Assembly: GCA_958496175.1 (NCBI GenBank) | Contig: OY292278.1 | Location: 6,262,001 to 6,326,000 of the forward strand | Length of the DNA: 64,000 nucleotides | Source of the DNA: Sisyra terminalis | Taxonomy: Eukaryota > Arthropoda > Insecta > Neuroptera > Sisyridae | Direction of reading: 5' to 3' | Part shown: in pieces, positions 11,955 to 24,484 of the stretch | How the letters are laid out: each line of letters begins with the position of its first letter | Numbering within the stretch: position 1 is the stretch's first letter | The notes under the pieces: generated by a model | Databases searched by the model: none | What the model was told of the DNA's origin: nothing | What the model saw: only the letters and a program-made list of their open reading frames with translations | Position numbers and translations under genes: made by a program

Positions 11955-12992
11955 AATGTATTTATTTATGAATACGTATTTCGAATTTTCAGGTTTACAA
12001 TATGTGAAAACCGAAAAAAGATAATGCTCATTTATAAACTTAACTTATCCTTTTCAGATATATCTACTTATCAGAATTATTATTTTTAAGCAGACTCTAA
12101 GTTTTTGTTTCTAATAATAAATCAAATTTGTTTTATTTTAAGCAGTAATAACGTTTCGCTTTTAACGGACATTGATTGATTATTTAATTTGAAATTTCGA
12201 TTGTTTATTAAATGTTATCCCTTACAAACTTTCCTACCGTTTTTCACTCTTTTAGGGGAGAAATTTTCAAAAACCCTTTCTTATTATATATATGCATCGT
12301 ATAAGGAAAACACTTTTCAAATTTCATCGACACAAATGTGCACTTATATTTGAAAATACAATGTAAAACGAAAAAAAATAATGACCTTCTTTATGTTAGT
12401 TAAAATGACTAAAAAGCTATTCGATTTCGCACATTTGGACGTGGTACATACAAAATTGTTAGAAATAGGTGGAAAGCGTGGAAGTAAATTCGAATATTTT
12501 ATTTATTTTCAACATCAATAATTGGTTTTCAAATTGTTCTAAATACCGAAAAAAAGTTAGTATCGAAGATTTTATATTTGAATTGACAGTGAAATATATG
12601 GAAAAAAATTGCTACCTTAATGCTTTTCAGCCGAATATATAATTACTCCAGATCACAACCATTGGTTCATAAAATAAAAAAGATTTTTAAAAGTTTGATT
12701 GTTGAAAAACGAACCAAAATTTAAAATCGCCTATTTGGTATAAGTACTACATAAGTATTAAACTTTCATACTAATTTAGTGAAATTACGTTATTTAAAAC
12801 GTTATTAAAATTATTTAAAAAAACACTTACAATGTATTTCCTAATATAATTTTAGATTAACTTTTTTTCATATTAACAACACTTTGATTATTAAATTTAA
12901 AATTTCGATTGTTGATTAACTCTACATTCTCTCATATTAAACATTTTATTAAGATAAAACCTTTAGTTGCGAATGCAACGGGCAACTACTAG
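11955..12992 (+). mobile_element. Non-autonomous Helitron-like element with typical 3' end
   Basis: Homologous to 2815-3795. Ends with a hairpin GTTGC-GAAT-GCAAC (12966-12979), nine bases, then CTAG (12989-12992) followed by T. That is the standard Helitron 3' terminus (hairpin about 10 nt before CTRR, insertion before T). The phrase GGGCAACTACTAGT is common at insect Helitron ends. The 5' TC end is not certain. No Rep/helicase coding. Confidence 0.65.
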
Positions 12993-12999
12993 TATAATA

Positions 13000-14823
13000 A
13001 TAAGTGTACATAAACTAGATCTAATTTATTAACGCTGCCAAAAACTTTTATCACTAAGAATCCTTAAATTGCAATAAAATATATTTATAAGTTACCTAAC
13101 TACCTTAAAAGTCTTAATTTTAAGCGATAAAAATTGAAGTAAATATTAAAAAGCTCAATTGGTAAACATTTTAATAGCTTCCAATGGTCTTTAAAATTTT
13201 AAAACGTTAAAATTTCAATTTTATTGAAACAGAAATGATTGTAATCCTTTACAAGAAAGTTTTGAAGAGATTAAACTTGAAAGGTACAAGTGATGATTAC
13301 AAAAATAAAAAGTGAAATCTCAAATACTTTTCTTACATTGCTCTACATTTTCTTGATTATATTTGTTATTTATTTATAAAGGTACTTCTGTCGCATTTCT
13401 ATATTCGATGTTGCCATCATCAATAAAATGTATCAGTCAATAGCATTTGTGGCCTTTTTTATTTTCCAGTTTCCATCATTTCTTTGCAGAACACCAGATA
13501 CAACTTTCCTCTCTGACATTTCTTTGTAGAAGATGGCAAATAAAATTGTGTAGCCTTTAATGTTTACATAAAATATTGTTATTATTTGATTGGTTTTCAC
13601 TAAAACCAACAATTGTCAATGGTGAAAAATTAATTGATAAATTTGCAAAGATTTGAATCAAAATAGTTTGAAAACACTTATTTTAATTAAGTTTTTTTTA
13701 TCAAAGAAAATTCCACCGTATTTTTATTACAAAAAGCCTAGAATTTCACTTAGTGTTTTCAGCAAAGTACCATCTCCACCAAAACCTTCATTTCATACGA
13801 GAAAAGCTCATCAAGGCTGCACGTATTCCCATACCTGTTGTGTTCTGTTTTGATATCAATATCCCCAAGATCTCTTCTTGACGGGAAAAGATGAAAGACG
13901 TTTTTCTCAAGAGTCCTTCACCATCTCGATAAAATAAAGAATCAACATCGGATAAAGTATAAATAAAACACTTAGTTGTTCTAGGAATAATGAGAGTTGG
14001 TATGATGTAGTTGATTGTTGAACAAACACCCTACAATTCGTGTTGTCTCGCTTTGAACCATCACTTTCTAATACATTGAAGTATGAAGAATAAATTCTCC
14101 AAAGAAAAGCGGCTTGTTTGGACCACTAAAACCTAAAGCCCTTGTCTTGTATAGTAATTTTCCTTTGCAAGATGTTTTATTTGATGAGATGCGTGAAACA
14201 CTTAACGCTTTAATCCTTTACAAGCCACACTACATTGTTTTAATGACGAGGTTACCATGAGATTCGTTTATGAATAAATTAATTGAGACAGTGTTGAAAG
14301 AGAAATATAATGATTCTTTGAAGATTTACGACTTGGCTTTGGCGATAAAGAAGAACGGGAATTACTGGACCTTTTGTCGGGGAAATTACATTTCTAATAC
14401 AATAACTATACTTTGATCGTCTTACATATTTTGAAGCGATAGCAAAAGGTCGACTTATATATGTGAGACTTAATGCACTTTTGAAACATTTCGGTGAAAA
14501 AAAACATTGAAATTTCATTGCAATGTTGAAGAGCTTTTTACTCGTTGTGGAAAATTTGCAAATCGTCAACAAATAAATATATTTTCGAGCAGATATTCTC
14601 ACATATATAGAATTGAGAGTTTGAACCAGTTTTCCAGTTTTCGTTATGGAATTGAGAGAAGTTTTGGAAATTCACAAACAGCCACAGAATCTACTTAACA
14701 TTTTAACTGCTTTTACCGGATTTTCGGTTATTTAAATGGAGTTTTGATGGTGGTTAAAACTTTCATGATGACGTGTTCGAGGGGAATTTACGACAATGAG
14801 AGGGCAAATTTTTCTTTTTCGTA
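13000..14823. other. Spacer with moderate-complexity sequence, no recognised gene
   Basis: Open frames at 13653-13853, 14279-14602 (minus) and 14507-14698 (plus) overlap or lack domains. The 13.7-14.75 kb part is less A/T-rich than average and may be unique host DNA. Confidence 0.4.
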
Positions 14824-14841
14824 TATATATATATATATATA
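14824..14841 (+). repeat. TA microsatellite at foldback insertion site
   Basis: Alternating TA run directly left of the foldback. A shorter one (16248-16257) lies on the right. Confidence 0.85.
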
Positions 14842-16247
14842 TTAGGGTGGGTCAAAAAAATCGATTATTATTTTTTTACAAGTGACGCGGAAAAATGAGT
14901 TGCTAGACATTTTAAAAAAATTCTCACCAAGTATGAGCTCTTAATTTTAATAGAAAGATCCTTCGCATCGCAGTTTTGTATTTTTTTCTCAGTCCAATAG
15001 AAAAAAAATCATACCTCATCATTTATCGATTGTACAGAAAAATGTTCTGAAAGAATTTTAATGTTCTACAAAAAAGGTATTTTATATTTTTTCCGTAAGC
15101 CTCACCATTTGAAAGATATTAAGGTTTTAATTTTGATTATTTTAAGACAAATTTCATTTTTGTTTATGAATTTTATAACTCGACAATAAATGACTCTTTT
15201 ACAATGCACAATACAAATTTTTGTTAGAAATTAACTGCTCTATAAAAATGATGTCTTATGTTTTGGCGATTTAATTAACCCTACAAAAGATATTCATCAT
15301 CAAACTTTCATGTGTACGGATTTTAAAACTTTTTGATGAAATATTCGAATAATTTCAATTTAATTTATAATTTTCATATAAGTTTCATTTTTTGTCATTA
15401 ATATAAGTCATTAATATAATTAAAATAAGTTATATTAATATCATTAATATAAGAAAATTATAATAAAAAACTTTTTTATAACTAATTGGACATTGTTTTT
15501 CTCTAATACTGAAATATATCTTAGTATATGTATAATGAAAACTTTATTTTTTTATTAATAAATATTTTGCTAAGCGATAAATAATGTACAATGTATTTTT
15601 TTTTAAATAGAGACAAATATACTTAAGCATAAAAAAAAACTTGAAAAATATTTTGAAGTTTCTCAGTTGATAAAAACTAAAATTCGTGTAAATTTTCTCA
15701 AAAATTATAAATTAAATTGAAATTTTTCGAATATCTCATCAAAAACTTTTAAAATCCGTACACATGAAAGTTTGATGATGAATATCTTTTGAACGGTTAA
15801 TTTAATTGCCAAAACATAAGAAACCATTTTCATAGAGCAGCTCTTTTCCAACAAAAATTTGTATTGCGCATTGTATAAGAGTCATTAATTGTCGAGTTAT
15901 AAAATTCATAAACAAAAATGAAATTTGTCTTAAAATAATCAAAATTAAATCCTTAATATCTTTCAAATGGTGAGGCTTACGGAAAAAATATAAAATACCT
16001 TTTTTGTAGAGCATTAAATTTCCTAAAAAATTCTTTCAGAACATTTTTCTGTACAATCGATAAATGATGAGGTATGAATTTTTTTCTATTGGACTGAGAA
16101 AAAAATACAAAACTGCGATGCGGAGGATCTTCCTATTAAAATTAAGAGCTCATACTTGGTGGGAATTTTTTTAAGGTGTCTAGCAACCCATTTTCCGCGT
16201 CACTTGTAAAAAAAAAAACAATAATCGATTTTTTTGACCCACCCTAA
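14842..16247. mobile_element. 1.4-kb foldback element with about 540-bp arms
   Basis: Left arm 14842-15377 is an inverted copy of about 15699-16247. Ends are TTAGGGTGGGTCAAAAAAAT and its reverse complement, flanked on both sides by TA repeats, so the target is probably TA. The 320-bp spacer is A/T-rich with small internal repeats (CATTAATATAAG). ORF 15802-16014 lies in an arm and is mirrored in the other arm; no transposase was recognised. Confidence 0.9.
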
Positions 16248-16584
16248 TATATATATAGGAATTAAGTGAAAAATCTAATCTCCCAACTATATGCTAATAG
16301 CGTTGAAACGTCCCACATTATTGTTTGTAAATAGTGAAAATATTATCGTGGAAATTGAAATCGGTCGGAGGACAGATAAAAATCGTGTTAGATATAATAT
16401 AAAGATAACAGGAAAGAAAATGCAATGTTCATTTTACGCGAGCGATTCGCTGAATTAAAGTAAAGTGTTGAATTCAATTTAAAACGTTTCGAATTTCATC
16501 CCTCACTTGCCAGAACAGAACGACTCTATTGTGTGTCGAATGTGCTTTCGAGCTTTTCTCACTGACATTGGTTCGTTGGTAGGT

Positions 16585-16621
16585 ACCTATAGGTGGTGGT
16601 GGTGCTGGTGGTGGTGGGTGC
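16585..16621 (+). repeat. GGT microsatellite
   Basis: AGGTGGTGGTGGTGCTGGTG, continuing with further GGT units, in otherwise ordinary sequence. The surrounding 16.25-17.0 kb has no recognised feature. Confidence 0.85.
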
Positions 16622-17039
16622 CGTCATAAGAATGGAAATTTGCACTTGTATTATGCACGTAATCCTATTTTATCTCTGTATTTGTGTGGGTAAATACATG
16701 TAAATACACACACGGATGAAACAAATTGTCAAACGGAATATATAACGGAAATAACGAAGGGAATGTCGCATTTTATGACAATTAGCGCATTAATTTATCA
16801 ATTGTATAATTCGCTCCGATTGTAAATATTCATAAATTTTTCATAAATGCCTGTGTAGACTATTTGGTTTGCATATATAGCACGCGGCATACACAAGTTT
16901 GTTTTGCAGATGAAAAATTGAATTTCATATTCACACATTTATTTTAAAGCGTACCTACGTCCATTATTCATTCAGTTGCAATTGGATTTTTAACCCCAAG
17001 CATCATTTATGAAATGAAATTAATAACTTTAAAAAGTAA

Positions 17040-20000
17040 AACATTACCCTAAATTTTATTTTTCTACCTTAAAAATTTGCCTTTTTCAAAATTTAAAAGT
17101 CTCAGATAAAATTACAGTTTAAAAAAAACCGTCGAGTGTATTTACCATTTAAAATGCAACCCTATAAAAAAATTTTTTTTCCACAAAAAATATTTAAGAC
17201 CAAGTTGCATTAAATTTTCTATAAAATATTTCAAGGAAAGCTTTTCAATGACAAACCCTGAAAATTGATCAAAAAACATTCAAAGTTTTTGATATTCCCC
17301 ACTTTTTATTTTCCTTATTAAAAAAAGAACATTTAAATTGCATTTTCCCCTGAAAATGTAAATCTAAAAGATTGACAAGTTAAAACATCTTCTACCTAAT
17401 CTTCGATCGTAACAATTCACATTTGTGATTCAAATATTGTCGATAGAATCGAAAAATTTAATCGTGGCGTAAAAGAGTATTCCATAAATTTTCATTACAT
17501 TTTGTTTATGAAATAAAAACTAATGAATATTTTTTTCAAAATTTAAATATGTTAACTAAGGCACACACAGGAAATAATTATAGATCCTTTATTGTAGGAA
17601 ATTTTCTCAGCTTTCATTTTAATAATAAATTTATTTTTGTATTTAGAACGATTCCAAAAATATAATAAAATTAGTTAGATGTATCTTGCAATGGTTACGG
17701 ATGAAATATTTTCGGGAAATTCAAAGAAAGTCACCCAAAAATATATTTTAAATTAAAAATATTTTAGACCAAGTATATAATATTTCAAGCAATGCTTTTC
17801 GATGGCAGACCCTTAAAATTTGTGAAAAGCCATTTAAATTTTTCGATATATTGCACAGTTTTTTTTTATTATAAATAAAAATACATTTAAATTGCATTCT
17901 CTCCATAAAATGTAAATCTAAATGATCCAAAAGTTAACATGTTTTTGACCAAATTTTAAATAGTAAAAATACATACTTATAATTCAAATATGGTCGATAG
18001 AATTGAAAAAAAGTATTCCATAAATTTTCTTTACACTTTGGCTATTAAATAATGCTTGATGAATTTTCTGACGTATTTTAATTTAAAAATTTAAATACGT
18101 TAACTAAGGCGCATACAGAAAAAAAATTATAGAACCTTTATTGTTGGAAATTTGCTCACCTTTCATTATAATAATTAATTTCTTTTTGTTTTTAGCATGA
18201 TTCCAAAGTTATAATAGAAAAAGTTAGATTTATCTTAGAATGGTTATGGTTGAATTTTTTTTTTTGGGAACTCCAAAGAAAGTCACTAAAAATATACTTT
18301 TAATAAAAAATGTTTTAGAACAAAATTCAAGAATTTCTCTATAAAATATTTTAGGCAAAGCTTTTTGATGACATGCAAAGCTATTGGTCAAAAAACATTC
18401 AAAATTTTTGATATTCTGCATCGAATTTTTCTTATTAAAAAAAAATATTTAAATTGCATTTTCTCCTTAAAATGTAAATCCAAAAGATTGAAAAGTTAAC
18501 ATATCTTCGACCAAATTTTCGGTCGTGACAATATACATTTGTGATTCAAATATTGTCGATATAATCGAAAAATTCAATCGTGGCGAAAACGGGTATTCCA
18601 TAAATTTTCTTTACACTTTCACTATTAAATTATGATTGATAAATATTATTTTCAAAATTTAAATTCGTTAACTAAGGCACATACAAAAAAAATTATAGAT
18701 CCTTTATTGTAGGATTTTCTCAGCTTTCATTTTAATAATTAATTTCTTTTTGTATTTTGCACGATTCCAAAGTTATAATAAAAATAGTTAGATTTATCTT
18801 GGAATAGTAACAGGTGAAAATATATTCGGGAAATTCCAAGAAAGTCACCCTAAAATGTACTTTTAATAAAAAAATATTTTAGACCAAGTATATAATATTT
18901 CAAGCAATGCTTTTTGATGGCAGACCCTTAAAAATTATCAAAAAACATTAAAATTTTTCGATATTCTGCATTGTTTTTCTTTTCCTCTAAATAAAAATGC
19001 ATGGAAATTGCATTATCCTCATAAATTGTAAATCTAAATAATGAAAAAGTTTACATGCTTTTGACCAAATTTTCGATAGTAAAAAGACACACTTATGATT
19101 CAAATATGGTCAATAGAATCGAAAAAATTCAATCATGGCTTACAAAAGAAGTATTCCATAAATTTTCTTTACCCTTTGTCTATTTAATGAAGTCTGATGC
19201 ATATTTTTTTTTTTGAAAATTGCCGTTTTATTTGAAACATTGAATCTATCTACTTATAAGTCAAATGAAATATCATTTAAATGGACATATATCATATTAA
19301 CAAATCACTGTTTAAATTTGTTAAGGCATTAATATTTGTTATAGTTTCGAGGATTTTTAAGAATCAATTATTTTTAAGGAATTTAGATGTTAGTTTGCCA
19401 TCCCTGCGAATTTATTTGGTAATATTCACACCTGCACATCTCTACAAATGCAAACTCACTATTCCAATAATCAATGAAAAAAAAGTTCATTTCAATATCT
19501 AAACGTAAAGAATCAAAACGATATATCTAAACGAAAACGAAAATTTTAATTTCTTTTTGTTTAGATTTATCTTAGAATGGTTATGGTTGAAATATTTTCG
19601 GGAATTCCAAAGAAAGTCACTAAAAAATATTCTTTTAATACAAAATATTTTAGAACAAGTTTCAAAGATTTCTCTATAAAATATTTTAAGCAAAGCTTTT
19701 TGACGACATGCAAACCTATTCAATCCTAAAAATTAGTCAAAAAACATTTAAAATTTTTGAAATTCTGCATCGATTTTTTCTTATTAAAAAAAAAACATTA
19801 AAATTGCATTTTCTCCTTAAAAAGATCAAAAGATAACATTTCTTCGACCAAATCTCCGATTGTAACAAGACACATTTATGGTTTAAATATTGTTGATAGA
19901 ATCGAAAAATTCAATCGTGGCTTAAATGGTTATTGCATAAATTTTCATTACATTTTGGTTATTAAATAATGAATATTATTTTCAAAATTTAAATTCATTA

Positions 20001-20560
20001 ACTAAGGCACATACAGGCAAAAATTATAGAACCTCTATTGTAGGAAATTTTCTCAGCTTTCATTTTAATAATAAACTCCTTTTTGTATTTAGAATGATTC
20101 CAAAGTTATCATAAAAATAGTAATATTTATCTTGGAATGGTTACGGATGAAATATTTTCGGGAAATTCAAAGAAAGTCACCCAAAAATATATTTTAATTT
20201 AAAAAATATTTTACACCAAGTATATAATATTTCAAGCAATGCTTTTCGATGACAGACCCTTAAAACTTATCAAAAAACATTTAAATTTTTCGATTTTTTG
20301 CATCGTGCTTTTTTATAAATAAAAATACATTGAAATTGCATTTTCTCCATAAAATGTAAAATCTAAATGATGAAAAAGTTAACATTTTTTTGATCAAATT
20401 TTTGATAGTAAAAGGCACACCTATGATTCGAATATGGTCGATAGAATCGAAAAAATTCAATCGTGGCTTACAAAAAAGTATTCCATGAATTTTCTTTACA
20501 CTTTGGCTCTTTATGAAGACTGATGCATTTTTTTTTCAAAATTGAAATTTTTTATAAAAC
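17040..20560 (+). repeat. Dimeric satellite array (three about 1.1-kb higher-order units)
   Basis: Two related half-units of about 555 bp alternate. B halves carry TCTATAAAATATTT...AAGC...GCTTTT (17218, 18337, 19671). A halves carry AAGTATATAATATTTCAAGC (17771, 18886, 20218). B-to-B and A-to-A spacing is about 1115-1119 bp, then about 1333 bp, because the third unit has an extra about 215-bp block (19280-19500). Landmarks in most halves are GGAAATTTTCTCAGCTTTCA, CCATAAATTTTCTTTACA and GGTCGATAGAATCGAAAAA. The small minus-strand ORFs inside (17748, 18230, 19499) are repeat-derived. Confidence 0.85.
19290..19505 (+). repeat. About 200-bp block inserted in the satellite, copy 1
   Basis: Carries GTTTGCCATCCCTGCGAATT, CTGCACATCTCTACAAATGC and CACTATTCCAATAATCAATG. 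It recurs at 20570-20755 and, inverted, at 25725-25855. Confidence 0.75.
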
Positions 20561-20569
20561 TAATATTTG

Positions 20570-20755
20570 TTGTAGTTTCGACGCTTTTTAAGGATCATTT
20601 ATTTTAAAAAAAATACATGTAAGTTTGCCATTCCAGCGAATTTATATGGTAATATTCTTACCTACACATCTCAACAAATGCAATCTCACTATTCCAATAA
20701 TTGATGTAAAAATAACTTCATTACAATATCTTAACGAAAATAATGGGTTTTGATT
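20570..20755 (+). repeat. About 200-bp block at the array's right edge, copy 2
   Basis: GTTTGCCATTCCAGCGAATT, CTACACATCTCAACAAATGC and CACTATTCCAATAATTGATG match copy 1. It marks the end of the satellite. Confidence 0.75.
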
Positions 20756-21952
20756 GATAAAATTTGTTATCATTATTATCATTTTAAGAAGTCAAGCCGT
20801 TTAATTTTGAATCTTTATCAAAAAAAAGAAATTAATTAAATTTTTTTTAAATAATATGTTACCTAAGAGATTTCAATTAAAGTAAATAGACGAAGAATAA
20901 ATTAAGACTTAAGTAAGCACCGAAATAAATGCTCTAGGTAGATTTTAACTCTCAAATTAAAACAAATTTCGCAATAAAGTAAATTCCAAAATATCATCAT
21001 AAATAAACTTTAAAACTCCTCCATATTCTAGCATGATACGGAGAGGGAAAATTAAATTTTCTATTAAAATTAGCCCAAATAAGTTCATCCGTTCCGAATT
21101 AAGTCGCTTACAAGTTAGAAAATTAGTGATTTAACAGCGAAATTAAATCTATTTTCATAGCTGATGAGACGTAACCGCTTTTCCACAAAATATGTGCTTC
21201 AAGTTCGGTTCACCTTTTTAAGGGATGAATCGTCGCATTTTGTATCTATGTATGTGTAAGCATTAAACGTTCAACTTGATGTGTTTTGTAACTTACTTAA
21301 TTAACATTGTATGTGTAGGGAGAATGGCAATGCAAAACTTTTCGACGAGTAAAATTATTATCTCATTTTCTTGACTAAATAAATGAAATTATTATTTGCC
21401 TGTGTAGCTTAATTCTATTCTTTAATTTATTCATTTTCATTTGAGTTTGTAAGATTTTTTTTACTCAAAAGAAAAAAAATCGTGTTTTACCGTCATTTAA
21501 ATAATGTACTTTTCGTTGGCTTATAAACGCTACACAAAAAAAAAATAAACAAACGAAGAAAACAAGGGAAATCGTACTTGACGAAAGCTTGAAAGCTCCA
21601 TGTCTGCTTTTTAAACCCATTGAGAGGTGTGGGTAGATAATTTTGTAATGCGCTTTTGTGAATACAGCCTGTTAAATACGACATTTAAGTTTCAAGGATT
21701 TGAAAATTGTAATAAAATAAATTATAAGCTTTGTCTTTATTATATAAAAGATACAGAATGAGACATATTTAATAATAAGAATGGTCATGAAGATTCTTCA
21801 TAATCATGTTCTATCTTCATCAAAAGTCATAGGACAAAAAAACAATAAAATTCGTATAAAACTTTAATGGAGTGATCAAATATGCGTTGATAAAACTTTT
21901 TCAAATCAAGATGTCTAATGGCAGGAGATTTCAATGCCAAATCTCCACTTTA
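20756..21952. other. Spacer, nothing recognised
   Basis: A/T-rich. The minus-strand ORF 21493-21684 has no domain. 21000-21330 looks like unique sequence. Confidence 0.4.
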
Positions 21953-22080
21953 AGTGTGTATACAATATATAGAATATATTGCGGTCCAATTAACGTAATA
22001 AAATTTAATATAATAATATATAAAAATCATACCATAAACATAAATTTGAACAGAAGTTCAAACAAAAATATTCGTGACGT

Positions 22081-22130
22081 ATTGCCAGATACGTATTTCG
22101 ATTGCCAAGCAATCTTCATCAGTGGTCATC
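22081..22130 (-). ncRNA. Penelope-associated hammerhead-like motif (intact core)
   Basis: Minus strand: GACCA, CTGATGA, extra A, stem II GATTGC-TTG-GCAATC (6 bp, perfect), GAAA, self-complementary ATACGTAT as stem III, C as cleavage base (AUC triplet), return TGGCAAT. Stem I is short (CCA/TGG). Such tiny stem III hammerheads are thought to work as dimers. Confidence 0.65.
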
Positions 22131-22142
22131 AAGTAGTTTGGA

Positions 22143-22800
22143 TCACTCCGTAACTGCTTTGTGATGATTCAAAAAATAATCACGGATTGACCTCAATTTA
22201 TAAGTCGTGCTTTTTCTTTTTTGCGATGTGGTTATGGAGGGGAGGGTGTTCCCAAATTTCTTTACTTTCACCGAATCCTTCGTAAGCAACCCGAAAAGTG
22301 GCGAATTTTGAATTGGTCCATTTCCCCAATTGGTATCTTTTCCTTTCTTTTAACAATTTTTATGCTTTCGAGTGCATCCAATCAGTTTATGCAGTTTTTA
22401 GAACACTTTTTGGAAGTCTAGCAGCTTCTGCAAATGTATGCCCAGTTTCCAGTGCATGTTCTGCCACACATGATTTTTCCACTCTTGCATATTTTATGTT
22501 TGCCAGATGTTTCTTATACCTAACCCCTATTTGTCTTCTAGTCTGACCGACGTAGCTTTAATCACAGCCCGTGCAAGAGGTTTCATAAATTCCTGATCTT
22601 TGTATGTCCGGAATTTTATCTTTAGAACCGTTGAAAAATCCACCCAACTTTTTGGTTGTATATCCAGCCTTTATTCCAAACTGTTTCCATATCCTTTCGA
22701 TTTTTTGGGAATAAATAAAATAGACCAACGGTCTTCTGGTCCTTCCATCTGGTCTTTCCAAGGGGTTTCTGATTTGGAGGAAAAAGCTATCAGAAACCAC
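22143..22800 (-). pseudogene. Penelope-like GIY-YIG endonuclease with RT C-terminus
   Basis: The minus-strand frame reads FIYSQKIERIWKQFGIKAGY and FFNGSKDKIPDIQRSGIYET, then SCTGCD and an in-frame TAA stop, then SYVGQTRRQIGVRYKKHLAN and SCVAEHALETGHTF. GIY followed by YVG is the endonuclease signature; the CxxC just after GIY and the GQTRRQ block are also family features. Further stops follow. The tail TYKLRSIRDYFLNHHKAVTE, stop at 22145-22143, runs into the terminal repeat. The protein normally nicks target DNA for retrotransposition. This copy is dead. Confidence 0.85.
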
Positions 22801-22948
22801 TTTACGAACGATGGAAGGACCAGAAGACCGTCGGTCTGTTTTAACGTATTATCCAGAAGTAGGAAAGACACGATTTATTAATTGAGGTCAATCCATGATT
22901 GTTTTGTGAATCATCACAAAGTAGTTTCGGAGTGATCCAAACTACTTA

Positions 22949-22999
22949 ATGACCACTGAGGAAGATTGCTTGGCAATCAAAATACGTATCTGAGCAATA
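22949..22999 (+). ncRNA. Hammerhead-like motif, mutated partner
   Basis: Plus-strand mirror of the previous motif. The core reads CTGAGGA, stem II GATTGC-TTG-GCAATC is perfect, but the following GAAA has become AAAA (conserved G12 lost). The cleavage region reads ATACGTATC, then TGAGC. It is predicted inactive. Confidence 0.6.
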
Positions 23000-23124
23000 C
23001 GTCACGAATATTTTTGTTTGAACTTCTGTTCAAATTTATGTTTATGGTATGATTTTTATATATTATTATATTAAATTATACTACATAAATTGGACCGCAA
23101 TATATTCTATATATTGTGTACACA

Positions 23125-23664
23125 GTATACCTGTTCAAAGTCAGCAAAAAAATCTTATTTTAATTACTCCACTTTAAGGATTCAGGCCAATATCACCAAT
23201 AGCGATACAACTTTGCTAAGCGATCTACAATTAAAATTCAATTACACCTTGACAATGTAAAATATCCCCAACCAATAATAACGCATTGAATACTTGAACG
23301 TATTTGCCTTACTCCTAGGTCTCTAAAAGCTGAAAATATCTCGAATGAGGCTTAAAATTTTCTTAGGAAAGAGCTTGAAAAAGCGCAAAACTATATCAAC
23401 CAACGATATGTTACCTAACTTATGTACCTTCTAAAATTCAATATATAACCCAAAAAAGCCGATTTCACCCTAAAAATCTAATTCAAAGTACCAAAAAACC
23501 AGTGATTTACTGAAGACCAAGAAAAACGTGATGAATCGTTTACTACCACGAAAAAACGCTTATATAATGTACATTATAAGTATTTATATATTTACATCTT
23601 AAAAAAATCTTATCAAAAAATCTTATTTTGATTACATTATATGTCTTTAATGTACATACATTAT
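23125..23664. other. Spacer, nothing recognised
   Basis: A/T-rich, no open frame of interest. Confidence 0.4.
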
Positions 23665-23795
23665 ATAATGTATTTAACCATTTAATATGTGACTTATACT
23701 TAGCAAAAAGGGCATTTTACACAAAACAAAATATACTATGGGCTAACTGTTATTCATATCTCAAATTTTTCAATAAAAAATTATAAAATTTTTAA

Positions 23796-24484
23796 ATGTT
23801 CCTCTTTGCCGACGACACAGCAATAGCAGTGTCATCATGGCGCATTGATGCAATAGTCAAAAAACTAAGCGATACTTTGGAAAAGTTATTGAAGTACTTC
23901 AAGAATTGGAAAATAAAAATAAACCTAAATAAAACCAAAGCCATCATTTTTACCAAAAGAAGACTAATAATAAATAAAAAAAAACAAACTTGGATGATAA
24001 TGATATCGAATGGTCCACTTCATTAAAATACTTAGGGGTGACGTTAGACCAAAGATTAACATTTATTCTCCACATCAACAACCTAGTACAAAGAAGTAAG
24101 GGTCTCATTGTTGCACTTTTTCCCTTGTTGAACAGGGATAGCGGCTTCAGTGCGAAAAATAAACTAGTTATTTATAAAGTACTTATTAGGCTAATGTTAA
24201 CCTATGCAGGAGTAAGTTGGAGCTTCATAAGCAACAGTAATTTTAACAAACTGCAAATAGTGCAAAATACATTTTTGAGGTTTGCTTTGAATGCACCAAG
24301 GTACACGTGGATCCAGGAACTTCATGACAGAATCGAATTACCGCTGGTAAAAGAATATTTAAAAGAAGTTTGCTTCAATTTTTTTAAGAAATGCGAAGAA
24401 AACGAAAATGTAGCAATCAGAAATATTGGGGCTTATGATCAGAATATAGTGACAAAGCACAAAAGAATAAGATATATTTTATAA
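23796..24484 (+). pseudogene. Jockey-type reverse transcriptase, C-terminal part, frameshifted
   Basis: Frame one contains the catalytic motif FADDTAIAVSS (FADD is motif C of Jockey-clade RT) and helix ILEKLLKYFKNWKIKINLNK-like sequence with KINLNKTKAIIF. A frameshift near 23990-24020 passes to frame two, with LKYLGVTLDQRLTF (the conserved thumb-proximal KYLGV-LD block), LTYAGVSWS and a C-terminus ending at 24484. RT motifs 0-B are absent through 5' truncation. Reverse transcriptase would copy the element RNA at a nicked target; this copy cannot. Confidence 0.88.

Larger units (their letters stand above)
21953..23124 (-). mobile_element. Penelope-like element fragment with inverted terminal copies
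   Basis: Arms 21953-22212 and 22865-23124 are about 260-bp inverted repeats. Shared phrases are AATATATAGAATATATTG, GAACTTCTGTTCAAATTTAT, TTGACCTCAATTTAT and a hammerhead-like motif. The interior encodes, on the minus strand, the end of a Penelope reverse transcriptase and a GIY-YIG domain. Most of the RT is missing. Penelope elements often have inverted or direct pseudo-LTRs with hammerheads, and both are visible here. Confidence 0.85.

Noticed and set aside
14279..14698. Overlapping 107- and 63-codon ORFs on opposite strands
   Set aside because: No recognisable domain, no start context, and mutual overlap.
16585..16621. GGT run as a coding glycine repeat
   Set aside because: No open reading frame extends beyond the microsatellite.
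17040..20560. Recurring short ORFs with CHQKAL-like peptides as a gene family
   Set aside because: They recur because the satellite recurs; frames are interrupted in most units.
22221..22881. Plus-strand ORFs of 66-93 codons
   Set aside because: They are antisense shadows of the Penelope-like GIY-YIG pseudogene.
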